Positions 38,877-50,293 of a DNA stretch of 64,000 nt are shown here, piece by piece. Under the pieces are notes generated by a model, which had not been told where the DNA came from, searched no databases, and worked only from the letters and a program-made list of their open reading frames with translations. The stretch spans positions 62,001 to 126,000 of the forward strand of contig NW_025938090.1 of NCBI RefSeq assembly GCF_000764305.2, given 5' to 3'. Source of the DNA: Hyalella azteca (lineage: Eukaryota > Arthropoda > Malacostraca > Amphipoda > Hyalellidae). The first letter of the stretch is position 1; each line of letters opens with the position of its first letter. A program made the translations under genes and the position numbers.

Positions 38877-40081
38877 TACTACAAAATTTATTCAGTAAAT
38901 TCACCAGCAACGGAAATTCAAGAAGCGCATAATTTCCTATAACATTATGATCATTATTGATTGGATTAGCTTCATAATTTATATTATTGGAGAAACTCAT
39001 TTATTTATTTACCTTTTGTTGCTGTTCAGCAGCAGGGAACGCCGAAGAAATAACATCGATTTTTTTCAAGAATTCGCAAGCGACGAAACTTACTCTATTA
39101 GAAATTTAATTTAGTAGAAATTTTGAAATGTTAGAATTTATATTTAAAATTTCCATCTTTCTTAAAGTGAAGAAAGAGTTTACTTCGCTCCGTACCTTTG
39201 ATCTAAGAAAAGACGAGCCTTGATAGCCGCCGGTTTAGCCAGCGAATCTTGCCTCTATTACATCATTAAATTTCCTCTTAATTCATCAACCTCCATCATT
39301 TGCATGCCATTCTCTTATTATCTTCATTAGTCCAGTGTGTTCAAATTAAAATCTTAGTTGCTTCTCAGCAACTCTTATCAATTCCAATTAACCGCATGCA
39401 TTAAATTAAACAGTCACTGGACTAATCTTTCTTACTAACTTAAAATCGGCTCAATTACTTGGCTACAGCCTCTTAAATGGATTTTTCATTTAAGGTAATT
39501 ATCTCATTTAACTATTGAATCATTCTTGCCAATTATAACTCGATTATTTCGCTAATTAGTTATTTATATTTCTTTATAAGCAGCAATTTAAGAGTATTTT
39601 TCTTTTCTACTTCAGAACAAAACCGAGGCGACGGGGCATAACTTACGTGCGATTCACGTATACGCTGACGACCCGGCAGCTGCCTCAATTTCTTTATATT
39701 GGAGACGGAACCAAGAAAACCTTGTCCACACCGTTCAATTAATAGCCAGAAACGAAGTTGACTTCAAATTTGATCCTTGAACCTCATTTAAATAAAAACT
39801 GAAGAAATTTCTACTGAGCTACAGTTGTTTTATAACCATTACCAATAACTCCGTCTAGGAAATTTCACCTATTACGGCCTACAGATGAATTTTCTAAGAT
39901 GCCTACACATAAATCCAAAAAACAATGCTTAAACTTCCCCTGTGGAAAGACAATATCAAAGTGAGGTCAATATGAGAAGAGCTATTTAGAGGAACATTTG
40001 GTGAACCTCAACGTGAAGTTCAATAAGTTAACTTAAAATATGATGCATACCGGTGAACGATACGCTTTGTCGATATACAGG
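38877..40081. other. Non-coding sequence
   Basis: AT-rich. Nothing recognised. Confidence 0.6.
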
Positions 40082-40535
40082 CGAAAACCCAATAAATTAT
40101 ACCCATGGGTGAACGCCATCAATCATACCCATATGTAAACCCGATTAATTATACCCACGGGTGAACCCAACCAGTCTTGCCCACGGGTGAACCCAATAAA
40201 TTTTTCCCAAGGGTGAACCTAATCAATTATACCCATGGTTTAAGAAATCAATTATACCTTTGGGTGAATCCAATCAGTTATACCCATGGGTGAACCCAAT
40301 CAAATATACCCATGGGTGAATCCAATCAGTTATACCCATGGGTGAACCCAATCAGTTACACTCATGGGTGAATCCAATCAATTATGCCCACGGTTGAACT
40401 CAATAAAGTATACCTATGGGTGAAATCAATCAATAATGCCGATGGGTGAACCCAGTCAGCTATTTTTATGGTTGAAGGCAATCAATAATGCCCATGGGTG
40501 ATTCAAATCAGAAATGCCCATGAGTGAACGCGTTC
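40082..40535 (+). repeat. 26-bp tandem array, about 17 copies
   Basis: CCCATGGGTGAACCCAATCA plus RTTATA, diverging at both ends. ACCCATGGGT is palindromic. Confidence 0.96.
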
Positions 40536-40631
40536 CATGAAGCTACACATACGATCTATACGCTAAAAAAACTTTTGCTAAATTTGAGTGAGCTAACTTT
40601 TCGATACACGTTAACTACTGCACCGGTGTGA

Positions 40632-40895
40632 CGCTACAGGCAGTACAGGCAACTGTGGGCTCACTACTGCACAATAAATTAAGGCAGTTACAGGCAGTAC
40701 AGGCAACTGTAGGCTCACTACTGCACAATAAATTAAGGCAGTTACAGGCAGTACAGGCAACTGTGGTCTCACTACTGCACAATAAATTAAGGCAGTTACA
40801 GGCAGAACTGGCAACTGTAGGCTCACTACTGCACTATAAATTAAGGCAGTTATAGGCAGTACAGGCAACTGTAGGCTCACTACTGCACTAGCTAG
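40632..40895 (+). repeat. 54-bp tandem array, about 5 copies
   Basis: ACAGGCAGTACAGGCAACTG, then TRGGCTCACTACTGCACAAT and AAATTAAGGCAGTT. The period is divisible by 3, which accounts for 75-89-codon frames on both strands. Confidence 0.96.
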
Positions 40896-41138
40896 GCAGT
40901 TATATACCTGCCTAGCCTCTGAGATTGTTTTCGCGAATGTTCAACGAGGCTGCATCTTCATTTTTGTTGCGGTGAATTTTTAGCCAATATAAAAATTACG
41001 AGTGGAATTAAATCAATAAATTAAAACAATTAACGCGAGTAAAATCGTTCTAATTGCAGCGATGTTCGTAGTGGCGCTGCGGCGGCGGCTGCGGCCGGAT
41101 GCTGCGTGTCTGCGTCGCGTGCAGGCGCGTGGCAGGGC

Positions 41139-41157
41139 GACCTCTGCACCAGAGGTC
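41139..41157. promoter_or_regulatory. Inverted GACCTCTG/CAGAGGTC site
   Basis: A perfect 8-bp inverted repeat around CAC, in a GC-rich patch (41050-41170). The arms are nuclear-receptor-like half-sites. Function is inferred only. Confidence 0.4.
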
Positions 41158-41163
41158 AGCTGC

Positions 41164-41271
41164 GCTGTGGTCGCCTGCAACAACCGCTCATAACGCAGGC
41201 GCTGTGGTCGCCTGCAACAACCGCTCATAACGCAGGCGCTGTGGTCGCCTGCAACAACCGCTCATAACGCC
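41164..41271 (+). repeat. 37-bp tandem repeat, 3 copies
   Basis: GCTGTGGTCGCCTGCAACAA plus CCGCTCATAACGCAGGC at 41164, 41201 and 41238, nearly identical. Confidence 0.97.
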
Positions 41272-41810
41272 AAGCGCTTTACTCTTAAAATGCAGTCATG
41301 GACCCAAAACCTGTTACACGCGAACCGAAATGTAGAGATAATTTCTCATTAATTGTTTGGAATTACTGAAGTCAGCACTTTAACGTTGAAAGCACTCTAA
41401 ATGCACTGAAAGCACTTTAAAGCACTTTAAAGCACTGAAGTCAGCACTTTAACAATAATGATCCGTTGTATGCCATAGCAAGTCAACATTCGATTTCTTA
41501 ACAAGTAAAATCCTATGATTGTCAGAGCATTGCTCCTGCCTATGGATAGTTCAGCTGTCACGTGTTTATATAGAAAGCTCTCTGAAGAAATTGAAGGTGT
41601 AGAGCTAGAACCTCGCACTTTAATTATACCGCTCACAATTTTCACATTTACTTTGGTACATTGCAAATATAACTTATGTCTACAATACACGATCAAGCAT
41701 TACTTTCACTTGCAATACTAATTTTTGCGGTTTCATTTCCCTCAAATGTCTCTGGCTATCAATTATAATTGGCTTTCATCAAACCAGGACTTTGGCCTCA
41801 CGTTGCCTTC
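41272..41810. other. Non-coding sequence
   Basis: Includes an AGCACTTTAA short repeat at 41385-41452. No gene seen. Confidence 0.55.
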
Positions 41811-41970
41811 TCTTGTGAGGCTGCCGTCTCTTGTGAGGCTGCCGTCTCTTGTGAGGCTGCCGTCTCTTGTAAAGCTGCCGTCTCTTGTGAGGCTGCCGTC
41901 TCTTGTGAGGCTGCCGTCTCTTGTGAGGCTGCCGTCTCTTGTGAGGCTGCCGTCTCTTGTGAGGCTGACA
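41811..41970 (+). repeat. 18-bp tandem array, about 9 copies
   Basis: CTCTTGTGAGGCTGCCGT, almost perfect, with one AAAG variant. Frames stay open on both strands because 18 is divisible by 3. Confidence 0.98.
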
Positions 41971-42104
41971 CTCCAGCTCGATGACTGAACATCAATAGTG
42001 AAGGAATATCGCCTCTTTTTCTTTGTTATAATTACATAACATTATAAATGATTAGTCGGCGAAAGTGCTCATATGTACCTATTTGCATTTTTATATTTTT
42101 CAAC

Positions 42105-42307
42105 AAACCTCTGAATTTTTTTTTCGTGAGCATTTTGAGACCAATCATTGTTTTAATGCTTATGATTTGCGTGTAAGATTATTCAAGGGTGAACAAGAAG
42201 AGGCATCTCAACTACGCATTTACTTTCTTATGGCTTCTGTTTGTCGGTCAATCCTGCAAGGATATTTAGACAACAATAGACAACCATTTTATGCAGCAGA
42301 TGAATAG
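42105..42307 (+). CDS. Possible coding exon or gene fragment, unidentified
   Basis: The open frame reads TSEFFFREHFETNHCFNAYD and ends RQPFYAADE before TAG at 42305. It has the mixed composition of a folded protein (EEASQLRIYFLMASVCRSIL looks helical) and is not a repeat by-product. There is no good ATG, so it would be a terminal exon or a decayed fragment. A weak pyrimidine tract lies upstream. I do not recognise the family. Confidence 0.22.
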
Positions 42308-43348
42308 TTTTATTGACTTTAAATTAACTGGTATGTTGATAAAACCATAAAATAACGGCGACGTCATGCCTGCTAAATGTTGCGTATCATAGAAGCCCTT
42401 ACCGGAAAATGACGAGTTTGAAAATATATTCAAACATTATGGAAAATTTTCAATGAAGTATTCTCGATGGCTGAGGTGAAAGTCTTATTTCTTGGAGAGG
42501 ATGTAGCGAGTTTGAAGCTTAATTAGAGCACATCTGATCGATACTGTTTTTTATTATGAAGTGAAAAGATGAAAATTCATCGCATTCTAATTCGTTGACA
42601 CACAAAAAAATTATTGGTTGTGTGGATATGTCATAAATGAGTTTAACTCTCAATTGATATTACTGATCATCGAGACGTCGGGAAAAATTAGGAAATGATG
42701 TTCAAATGTGGAGCTTACAGCACAATTTTAATCAAATATACCTGGGATGACTTATCTACTAATAAATAAGAAATATAATTAGGCACAAAAGTTAATGAGA
42801 TCAGTGCCACATTTTTTTGAAATACAATTGTTTTTTAATTTTTGAAGAGTTATTTCCTATAACAGCAGGATTTATGATAATTATCATTGGCTTCTTCAGA
42901 GCAACCGGTGTTATTTTTCACGCTAGTAAAATTTTCTGCCGAAGGATTTGATAAATTCTGCCGATATTTCGCTGGTGTGTTGCATCTGAGTGGAGTAGGA
43001 AGTCTAGAAACCATAAGTTTGAATTTATAATCACTTTCCGTTACTGCGACAAAAGTTACAGCAGATAATTACACCTCAAAATGACGAACAACACTGCGAC
43101 GATTATACACGCGGGATAAATAACTTCATAATTATCAATATTTCATTTCCTAAGCGACCATTTCGTAGATTTCGTGAATGAGGAGCAATTTATGTAGAAC
43201 AAATCAACGGTCGGTGTCAACACTCATCACTCAGTTGAGGTTTTATTTGCATGTCAGTCTTCGAGTTTCGTCCCATTGCCAAGGAAATAAATTACAGCAA
43301 GCCAGCCATTTGCAGCGTGCCGACACCGCGCGTGCGCTCCAACTGCGG
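42308..43348. other. Non-coding sequence
   Basis: AT-rich, then a GC-rich patch from 43310. No gene recognised. Confidence 0.55.
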
Positions 43349-43361
43349 TGACCTCTGACCT
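43349..43361 (-). promoter_or_regulatory. Perfect DR1 nuclear-receptor-type site
   Basis: On the - strand AGGTCA-G-AGGTCA: two perfect half-sites with one base between, the layout bound by RXR/USP and HNF4-type receptors. It lies in a GC-rich patch. Confidence 0.45.
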
Positions 43362-43417
43362 GCGCCGCCCCCGGGGGCTGCGCGGGCTGACAGCCTGCAG
43401 TCTGGCCCGTCCTGACT

Positions 43418-43725
43418 AGCTTATTGTGGCGGCCAGAGCTTATTGTGGTGGCCAGAGCTTATTGTGGCGGCCAGAGCTTATTGTGGCGGCCAATTGTGGC
43501 GGCCAGAGCTTATTGTGGCGGCCAATTGTGGCGGCCAGAGCTTATTGTAACTTTCACGGCCACTGCCAATTGTGACTGGCATAGCTTATTGTCACTCGCA
43601 CTGCCAATTGTGACTGGCATAGCTTATTGTCACTCTCACGGCCAATTGTGACTGGCATAGCTTATTGTCACTCTCACGGCCAATTGTGACTGGCCTTAAC
43701 AGGTTATACTGTGACTGGCCTTGAC
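43418..43725 (+). repeat. 19-bp array passing into 38-bp composite units
   Basis: The left part has units of TTATTGTGGCGGCCAGAGC. The right part has units joining TTATTGTCACTCTCACGGCC and AATTGTGACTGGCATAGC. Confidence 0.93.
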
Positions 43726-44737
43726 AATAATTACTGCTTTGAAAAATGAGACAGCGACAACCATGGCACGTGTGACAGGCTTGGTCGTGCAACTGTGGCT
43801 GTCTTGTCGAGTTTGATTATTTCTATTACTTCTTACTTCTACTATTCGGTGTGAAAGCGGCAGTTTAAGGTCATTGTAAATGGGTGATATAGTAGACCCT
43901 AAGTTCTTATGTTTGCCTCCGGCTTGTAAATTGCGATATATTTCAAATGCATGAGCACCCGATAATTTATCGCTGGCATTAGGCTTTCCTGAAAAGACAA
44001 ACGATGAATAATTAATATTCACCAGCATCAATAAAATAACGAAGTTTTTATTAAACAATATATCTCTCTTTATATCTATCTTCCCATATTCTCCTGCATC
44101 ATTAATTGCGGAACTTTCCAGGATTTCTGATCGTGGTTTAATAGTCGAATAATTTGGTGTCGACTTGCTTTAACTACACATTGTTCAACAGTTGACCGTT
44201 CGTTTGGTTTTGCGTAAAACATGCACGAACCGACAAGTCTTTTATGACCAGAAGGAAACTGGAATCCGGAATCCGCATAGTCCGACACTGCATAGTAAAA
44301 CTTGGTAGGTTAGTGAATAGTAATAAACTTGGTAGGTAATAGTGAATAGTACTTGATGGTTCATGAATAAATCAAAACTACTTTGCAGCTTCATAGCTCT
44401 TTGAAATGCTAAACTTCCAATTACGCCATGGATTAGGAAACCCTTGGCTTATGTTGTTTATATGTGACCAGTGATTTCACGTAAACCTTTCATATGCAAT
44501 TAAGCAGAGCTTAGCAAGTAGAATACTAAATAGTTCTTTTAGTAATATGCATCTAATGAATTACAGACCGTATTGAGGAAACAAGTGATAAAAGCTTCTT
44601 TGTGAGATGGACAAGCGAGGAGTGCCAGCTGTGGAATTGAAAAGACCAGAGGTGCGAGAATTATGTTACAGGAGGCGACAAAAGGGCTCTTTAATTATGC
44701 TTAACAATATTTAATTAGGTTCTATTGTTCAGATTGA
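43726..44737. other. Non-coding sequence
   Basis: AT-rich. AAACTTGGTAGGT with GTGAATAGTA is duplicated at 44298-44352. An open frame on the - strand (43696-44058, 120 codons) has no recognised domain. Confidence 0.5.
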
Positions 44738-45030
44738 ATTCTATTATATTATATTATGTTATATTATATTATTTTATATTATTTTTTAATTATATCATAT
44801 TGATTATATCATAGTTTTATTAACTATATTATTATTGTTATCCACGATGAGTATTGCTTCATTATATTATATTATTTTGTTTTATATTATAAAGAAATAT
44901 GAATTAATCTAATTTATTAATATAACTAGTCTGCGACAGGCGCTGTCATATCGTTGAAGAATAAACATATCATGAAATTATCATATTATACTATATTATA
45001 TTATATTGAATTATATTATATTACATGCGT
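44738..45030. repeat. TATTA-type AT-rich simple repeats
   Basis: Runs of TATTATAT at 44738-44785, about 44856-44895 and 44985-45025, with unique sequence between. Confidence 0.85.
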
Positions 45031-45480
45031 CTTGTGCTGCAAATTTTAACAACTATTTATTTTAGTGTAAATTGGCCAATTATGCGGCAATACTTTTACA
45101 GACCAAACTAAATTCCAAAGTTATTGATTATTAAGTAATATATGACCGATCAGCTTTTTCATGCCGGTCAGCTGCTGCAAATTTACACCGAGCTGAGCTT
45201 TGTGTCGCGGCACTCGATCAAGAACTGGAACTGAGCGCTCTGTGGCCATTTACTTCGCTCCGTGCATAAAAGAAAAATTAACAACAATTGTGATCATATA
45301 TTAGTATAACTAGTATTAGTAGTAACCACAACCATATGTTAGTGCGAGCACGGTCGTCGTATGGAGCTTCATGTTCAACGAGAAATATGTTTGACTTCCA
45401 GCATATCTTTTGCCATATTCCGTTAAAAGTCAAACTTAATGAACATCGTTTGCTGAGATGGTGTAGTAGAGAGGACTTGA
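45031..45480. other. Non-coding sequence
   Basis: Nothing recognised. Confidence 0.6.
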
Positions 45481-45778
45481 GTGTACGTGCGTGTAACTTA
45501 GTTAGGTGTAACGTGCGTGTAACTTAGTTAGGTGTAACGTGAGTGTAACTTAGTTAAGTGTAACGTGCGTGTAACTTACTTACGTGTAACGTGCGTGTAA
45601 CTTACTTAAGTGTAACGTGCGTGTAACTTACTTATGTGTAACGTGCGTATAACTTACTTCTGTGTAACGTGCATGTAACTTCCAACTTATGTGTAACGTG
45701 CGTGTAACTTACTTATGTGTAACGTGCGTGTAACTTACTTATGTGTAACGTGCGTGTAACTTACTTATGTGTAACGTG
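45481..45778 (+). repeat. 26-bp tandem array, about 11 copies
   Basis: GTGTAACGTGCGTGTAACTT plus ACTTAT. The unit has an internal GTGTAAC duplication. Confidence 0.97.
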
Positions 45779-46880
45779 CCCTCGAAGTTTGTTAGGACAA
45801 GACGCCAGGATAATCGCTTCGCAGGAAAATAATAACTGGAACGTCACTTGAAAGTTGAGAAGGAATCCAATATTTGAGTGAATGCATAAATAACGTATAA
45901 TGTTCTGACCGAGAGTAACCTTAGCGTATTTGATATATTAAATAAATTATTTTCAAACGCATGACAAAATAACCAGGAAATACTGTTTATATATTGAAAG
46001 GAAAAATATGAGCTCAGGCTAAAGCTTCATCGTATATTTCCCTGAACGGTCATGTCGATTATTAAAATGTTTCAATTTTACGCCTACACCTTAATTTTTC
46101 CCCTTCTATGCTACAAATTCATAAAATTAGTTGCACTTTTGATGAAACACGGAAAAAATAGATAGGATTAAAGGGAATAAATTAGCACTCCAGATAATCT
46201 TTCTCACTCAGCCTTATTTCCACCTAAAATACGATTTTAAAATATTGAAAAAATGCAGGTCACAAATATTCCCAGATCCCCTAAAATGTTTTCGTAGGTC
46301 CCAAATGTTCCAGCACTCAATAATATTTCAGTGTTCTCTCTAATTTCTTTAGATATATTATAGACGGCAAAAATTCAACGATCTGAAAAATTTCTTCAAA
46401 GAATTTTCACAATAAAGTGGAATCAAAATTAAGATTTTGCAATATTTTGAAGCTCCTTCCTTGCTTCGAATGCAATTTTACAAGGTTTCCCTTTCTAAAT
46501 GCTGAAAGTATAGAACCCAATGGATGCATAATCCGTACTGGAAAATAATGTCCGTAACTTAATGATGTATGACCTGTGAAATGTAACTTCTCTATATCTG
46601 ATGCTCATAAAGAACGGTAAAGCCCGTCAGATTCGAAGCTCACACTGCAAATGTGGATAATTGTGTTCAATCGAGCGTGAGTAATTTATGGGGCCATAAG
46701 CTTCAGCATCTCTCTTTCAGCACTCACATACTCACCGCCTTCATAACGAACCCAGTAAATCTTCTCGCTCTTCTAAAAAATCATGAATATCTCAATGACA
46801 CTCCATTTTAAAATGAAGGACTGCATTGAGCCTTAAAACATGTAATATTTGTGAGATAATACGAAGCAGGAACCATTAAA
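45779..46880. other. Non-coding sequence
   Basis: AT-rich. Nothing recognised. Confidence 0.6.
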
Positions 46881-47334
46881 CCTATGTCTACTGGCGGCAA
46901 CAGTGACCCTATGTCTACTGGCAGCAACAGTGACCCTATGTCTACTGGCGGCAACTGTGACCCTATGTCTACTGGCGGCAACTGTGATCCTATGTCTACT
47001 GGCAGCAACTGTGACGCTATGTCTACTGGCGACAACTGTGACCCTATGTCTACTGGCAGCAACAGTGACGCTATGTCTACTGGCGGCAACTGTGACGCTA
47101 TGTCTACTGGCGATAATAGTGACGCTATGTCTACCGGCGGCAACTGTGACGCTATGTCTACTGGCGATAATAGTGACGCTATGTCTACTGGCGGCAACTG
47201 TGACGCTATGTCTACTGGCGGCAACTGTGACGCTATGTCTACTGGCGGCAACTGTGACGCTACGTCTACTGGCGGCAACAGTGACGCAATGTCTACTGGC
47301 GGCAACAGCGACCTTATATCTACTGGCGGCAACG
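46881..47334 (+). repeat. 27-bp tandem array, 17 copies
   Basis: CCTATGTCTACTGGCGGCAA plus CTGTGAC, with GACAAC/GATAAT subtypes alternating. The 27-bp period opens four frames of 153-174 codons, two on each strand, none favoured. Confidence 0.98.
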
Positions 47335-49435
47335 CTAGTTACCATTTCGTTTCATCTGACATAAAAAACTTAATCTACATGTAGGCAAAGAGTTAAAGCA
47401 TAAGTCACCAAAATTCGCGACTAAGTGACAGCAAATCCATGTGATGCATATTATTACTACAGTTCTGCATACACGCTATTTACACACACATGTTATTGTG
47501 CAAACTTTAACAGGAAGTTGTTTAGATTTGATGATAAAATAATTAGTTTGTACCACAGTGACCATGGTGTGAAGTTGACAATTTTCCAGAATACGATTAA
47601 GTTTCATACGTGGGTTCAAAACACAGTTAATTGTTGTCTTTTGGAATGACGATTATTTCATACGAGAAAGTTGCTATAAAATGTAAGGGTCAGGCCGAAG
47701 TCATGTAAAAGTTGCCATAAAGTTGATGGCAGCTGTCAAGAGGTTGGCAACACCGTATGATGACCAGCCATGGTCGCTACAGGTCAGGCAGGATCAACCG
47801 CAGGATTTCAATGGCCGGAAGGAGTGGCAGAGGTGATGGGGTGATAGCGTACAGGTCAATCCTTGACCGGAGCTTCGTCGTGACTCAAGTTTAAGTTTCC
47901 ACACTATGAGGCTAATATTTCTTCTACTAACTATTCTACTATTCAATAAAGTAAACTAATTCGGAAATGAAACTAGAAGTGTGTTAAGTTTCAAAATTAA
48001 TCTTGAAAATAGAAGCGTGTTAAGTTTTCAAACAATTTATTGATCATATCATAATAGAGATTGATTTACATACAACATAATATTTATCTGGTGAATAATA
48101 TGTTATTTTTATTCTTAGGTATTTATTAGAATATATATCATTGTAATATATTACATTAGAATTAATAATATATAACGTATATTACAATGGAATTATTTTT
48201 TACAGGAAAAAAATTCTCTGACTGCAACATATATACAACAATTCCTGATTTAGTTATGCTCGCAATTGGGAAAAATGTTTCTTTCGGCAACAAGTAGCCT
48301 CGGTGCAAGTGAAATTTTAATGCATGTGAACTTTCGTGTTCCAAAACAATAAATAGCAAGCATAATTTTATGTACTTAACACTTTGACTCCGATTGCTTC
48401 ATCTTGTACTATTATTTAAATTTTTGTACTGTTTTCAAACAAGGTTGCCTGACGGTCATTTTTTCCGGACAAATTCCGTGATTTAGTTTTTTTTCAATTG
48501 CGTTGGCCGGCTAAAATTTATGATAGGGGTACTTCCTAATTAAATTTTGAATACTGCAAAAAAAATAAAAAATAGAATTTTTTTAGCGGAACCTACAAAT
48601 AAACTAGTATATATTCAGTTATCGGCATTTTCTTGCCTTTTTTGTTCTCGGATTTCGCCGATTTTAGGCTACCTGAATTATATACCACTACGTCCTGGAG
48701 AAATAGATTTTGTGGTATGCATATGTACCACATCGGAGTCAAAGTATTAAATGTGTTTTTGCTGATGCCATGGCTAATTGCTGCATTAACGGTGCATCAT
48801 TTAGAAGTAATGTGTCTCTGGCTCACTACTGCAGCAGCGGTGCAGTCTCCAGAAAATCTCTGGTCGCTCAAGAGTCCGCCTTGTTGCGAGAAGCCTGGAA
48901 TTTAGCCAACGCGGTCGCTCGAAGTATTGATTCACGTACAATTTCTTTTACTATTTTCACTAATTCAGTTCGTTATAAGGAGGCATTTTAGTGACACTTG
49001 ATTCATAGGCTGTTCAAGCGTTTATGAAATCTTTCTATTAGATCATCATAGAATTTATTATTTAGTGAATTATTCGGTTATCGCTGCTCTCCGCACTAAT
49101 TTATTGCATTTGCATGCTCATTAATTCTGTTCATGACGATGGTTAGGCTGACTGATTTATTCGACCATAAGAAAAAATATCTAGTATATTTTAGTAACGT
49201 TTCAATAAGTCCTATAACTCTACTCCAGCACTTCACTCGTTCATGTATGTTCAAACCCCTTCTCATATTCACATCCCTTCATCCGTTAATTTCCCAGGTA
49301 GTATGTCGAATTTTCCCAGCCTAACTATGAACAGCGCGCAGCATTGCTACAGCAGCGTACGTAATTGCTTAACCTATTGTATATCATCGAACTAATATCG
49401 CATTGTGAAAACTGCTGATGGTTTTCAATCGGTAT
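47335..49435. other. Non-coding sequence
   Basis: Unique sequence. A GC-richer patch at 47695-47880 holds two ACAGGTCA motifs. TAGAAGYGTGTTAAGTTT is duplicated near 47970 and 48009. An open frame at 48710-48991 (93 codons) has protein-like parts but no recognised domain. Confidence 0.45.
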
Positions 49436-49580
49436 GCGAGTGACCGACCACTGCGTGTGAACTGCGGCAGTGCCGCGCTACTGCCGTGCAGTGGCTGGCA
49501 GTGGAGTGGCAGTCGTGCTGAAGGGAGGTTGTGTGAGCGACTGCTCTCCAGTGCCGTGTGTTCCCTCGCTGCCGCCGCTT
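49436..49580 (+). promoter_or_regulatory. GC-rich island, possible promoter or 5' leader of the SAM gene
   Basis: About 145 bp of GC-rich, CpG-containing sequence with many GGCAGTG/CACTGCC motifs, in AT-rich surroundings about 640 bp before the first coding exon. I see no clear TATA box or initiator. The link to the gene is by position only. Confidence 0.3.
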
Positions 49581-50149
49581 TAGTGTCGAGATATTGAAGA
49601 AAGTTCGCTGAACAAATAACGGTCCAGAGTGATTAACTTGACAGTGAAATTGAGGAATGGGTTCTTTATGCCACCTTCTTTTGTCGTGATTTGGTGTCTT
49701 ACAGATTTTAAAGTCAAGTGTGAGATTAGAGACGGCAAAATTATGAAATTGATTGAAGTGTTGAAACAAAATAAGAAGTAGCAATAACACTCTAGTACGT
49801 GCAGCTGAATAATTTCGATTCTCACGTAAGAGGATATTTTAATTTATCCGGCAGCTATTAAGTCTGAGTCTAATATTCAATCGTGTTTTCAAACATTTGG
49901 TGCAAAGCAATTAATGGTGACTCGCAATAGCGCCATATCGTCCTAAGTTGTGTTCATTATTTATCGTGTAGCACGAAATCATCACAACATAATTGGATTG
50001 CAGGTACTTCTGATTTACAGATTTTTATTTTTCAAACGGAAGAATTAAAAAAATATATTTTTCTTATACCTGGTAATTCTATAATAAATATTTGAACAAT
50101 AAAACTTTGATTTTGATAAACGTACACACTGATGTGATGTCAGCCAGCA
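49581..50149 (+). other. Sequence before the SAM gene leader
   Basis: AT-rich, probably promoter-proximal or 5' leader, but no transcription start can be placed. Confidence 0.4.
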
Positions 50150-50218
50150 ATGAATGAGTCGAGCGAGCGGTCCACTACCAGTCAGATGGTGGCCAGTCGT
50201 CCACCGTCCAGACCATGA
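50150..50218 (+). promoter_or_regulatory. Upstream ORF overlapping the SAM-gene start codon
   Basis: An ATG at 50150 opens a 22-codon frame (starts MNESSERS) that ends TGA at 50216-50218, sharing ATGA with the main start at 50215. Another ATG at 50154 opens a third frame that runs past the main start to TAA at 50220. If the leader is transcribed as drawn, ribosomes meet two upstream starts before the main one. That is inferred from the sequence only. Confidence 0.45.
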
Positions 50219-50293
50219 CTAACTTGACCATCGTGGGGCCTGTCCATCGCAGCGGACACCCCCCGCACTGGGCCGCTGAGCACAGCAAGCAGG
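50215..50293 (+). CDS. Coding exon 1 of the SAM-domain gene
   Basis: The exon starts MTNLTIVGPVHRSG and runs 26 codons plus 1 nt to the donor CAGG|GTTAGT. The start has ACC before ATG, a favourable context, and an in-frame TGA lies upstream at 50155 with no ATG between. It is GC-rich in an AT-rich surrounding. Ending in phase 1, it joins AG at 56366 to form a Glu codon and continue ESWREQSS. If splicing failed, the frame would stop at TAG 50296-50298. The alternative is that exon 2 begins at its own ATG (56341), making this exon unrelated; the phase match and GC content argue against that. Confidence 0.65.

Noticed and set aside
44738..45030. TATTA runs as telomere or centromere sequence
   Set aside because: Short, interrupted and not a known telomere motif; simple AT-rich repeats fit better.
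46808..47384. Four open frames of 153-174 codons on both strands
   Set aside because: By-product of the 27-bp array, whose period is divisible by three; no frame is favoured.
48710..48991. 93-codon open frame with protein-like stretch
   Set aside because: No domain, poor start and AT-rich ends; not enough to call an exon.
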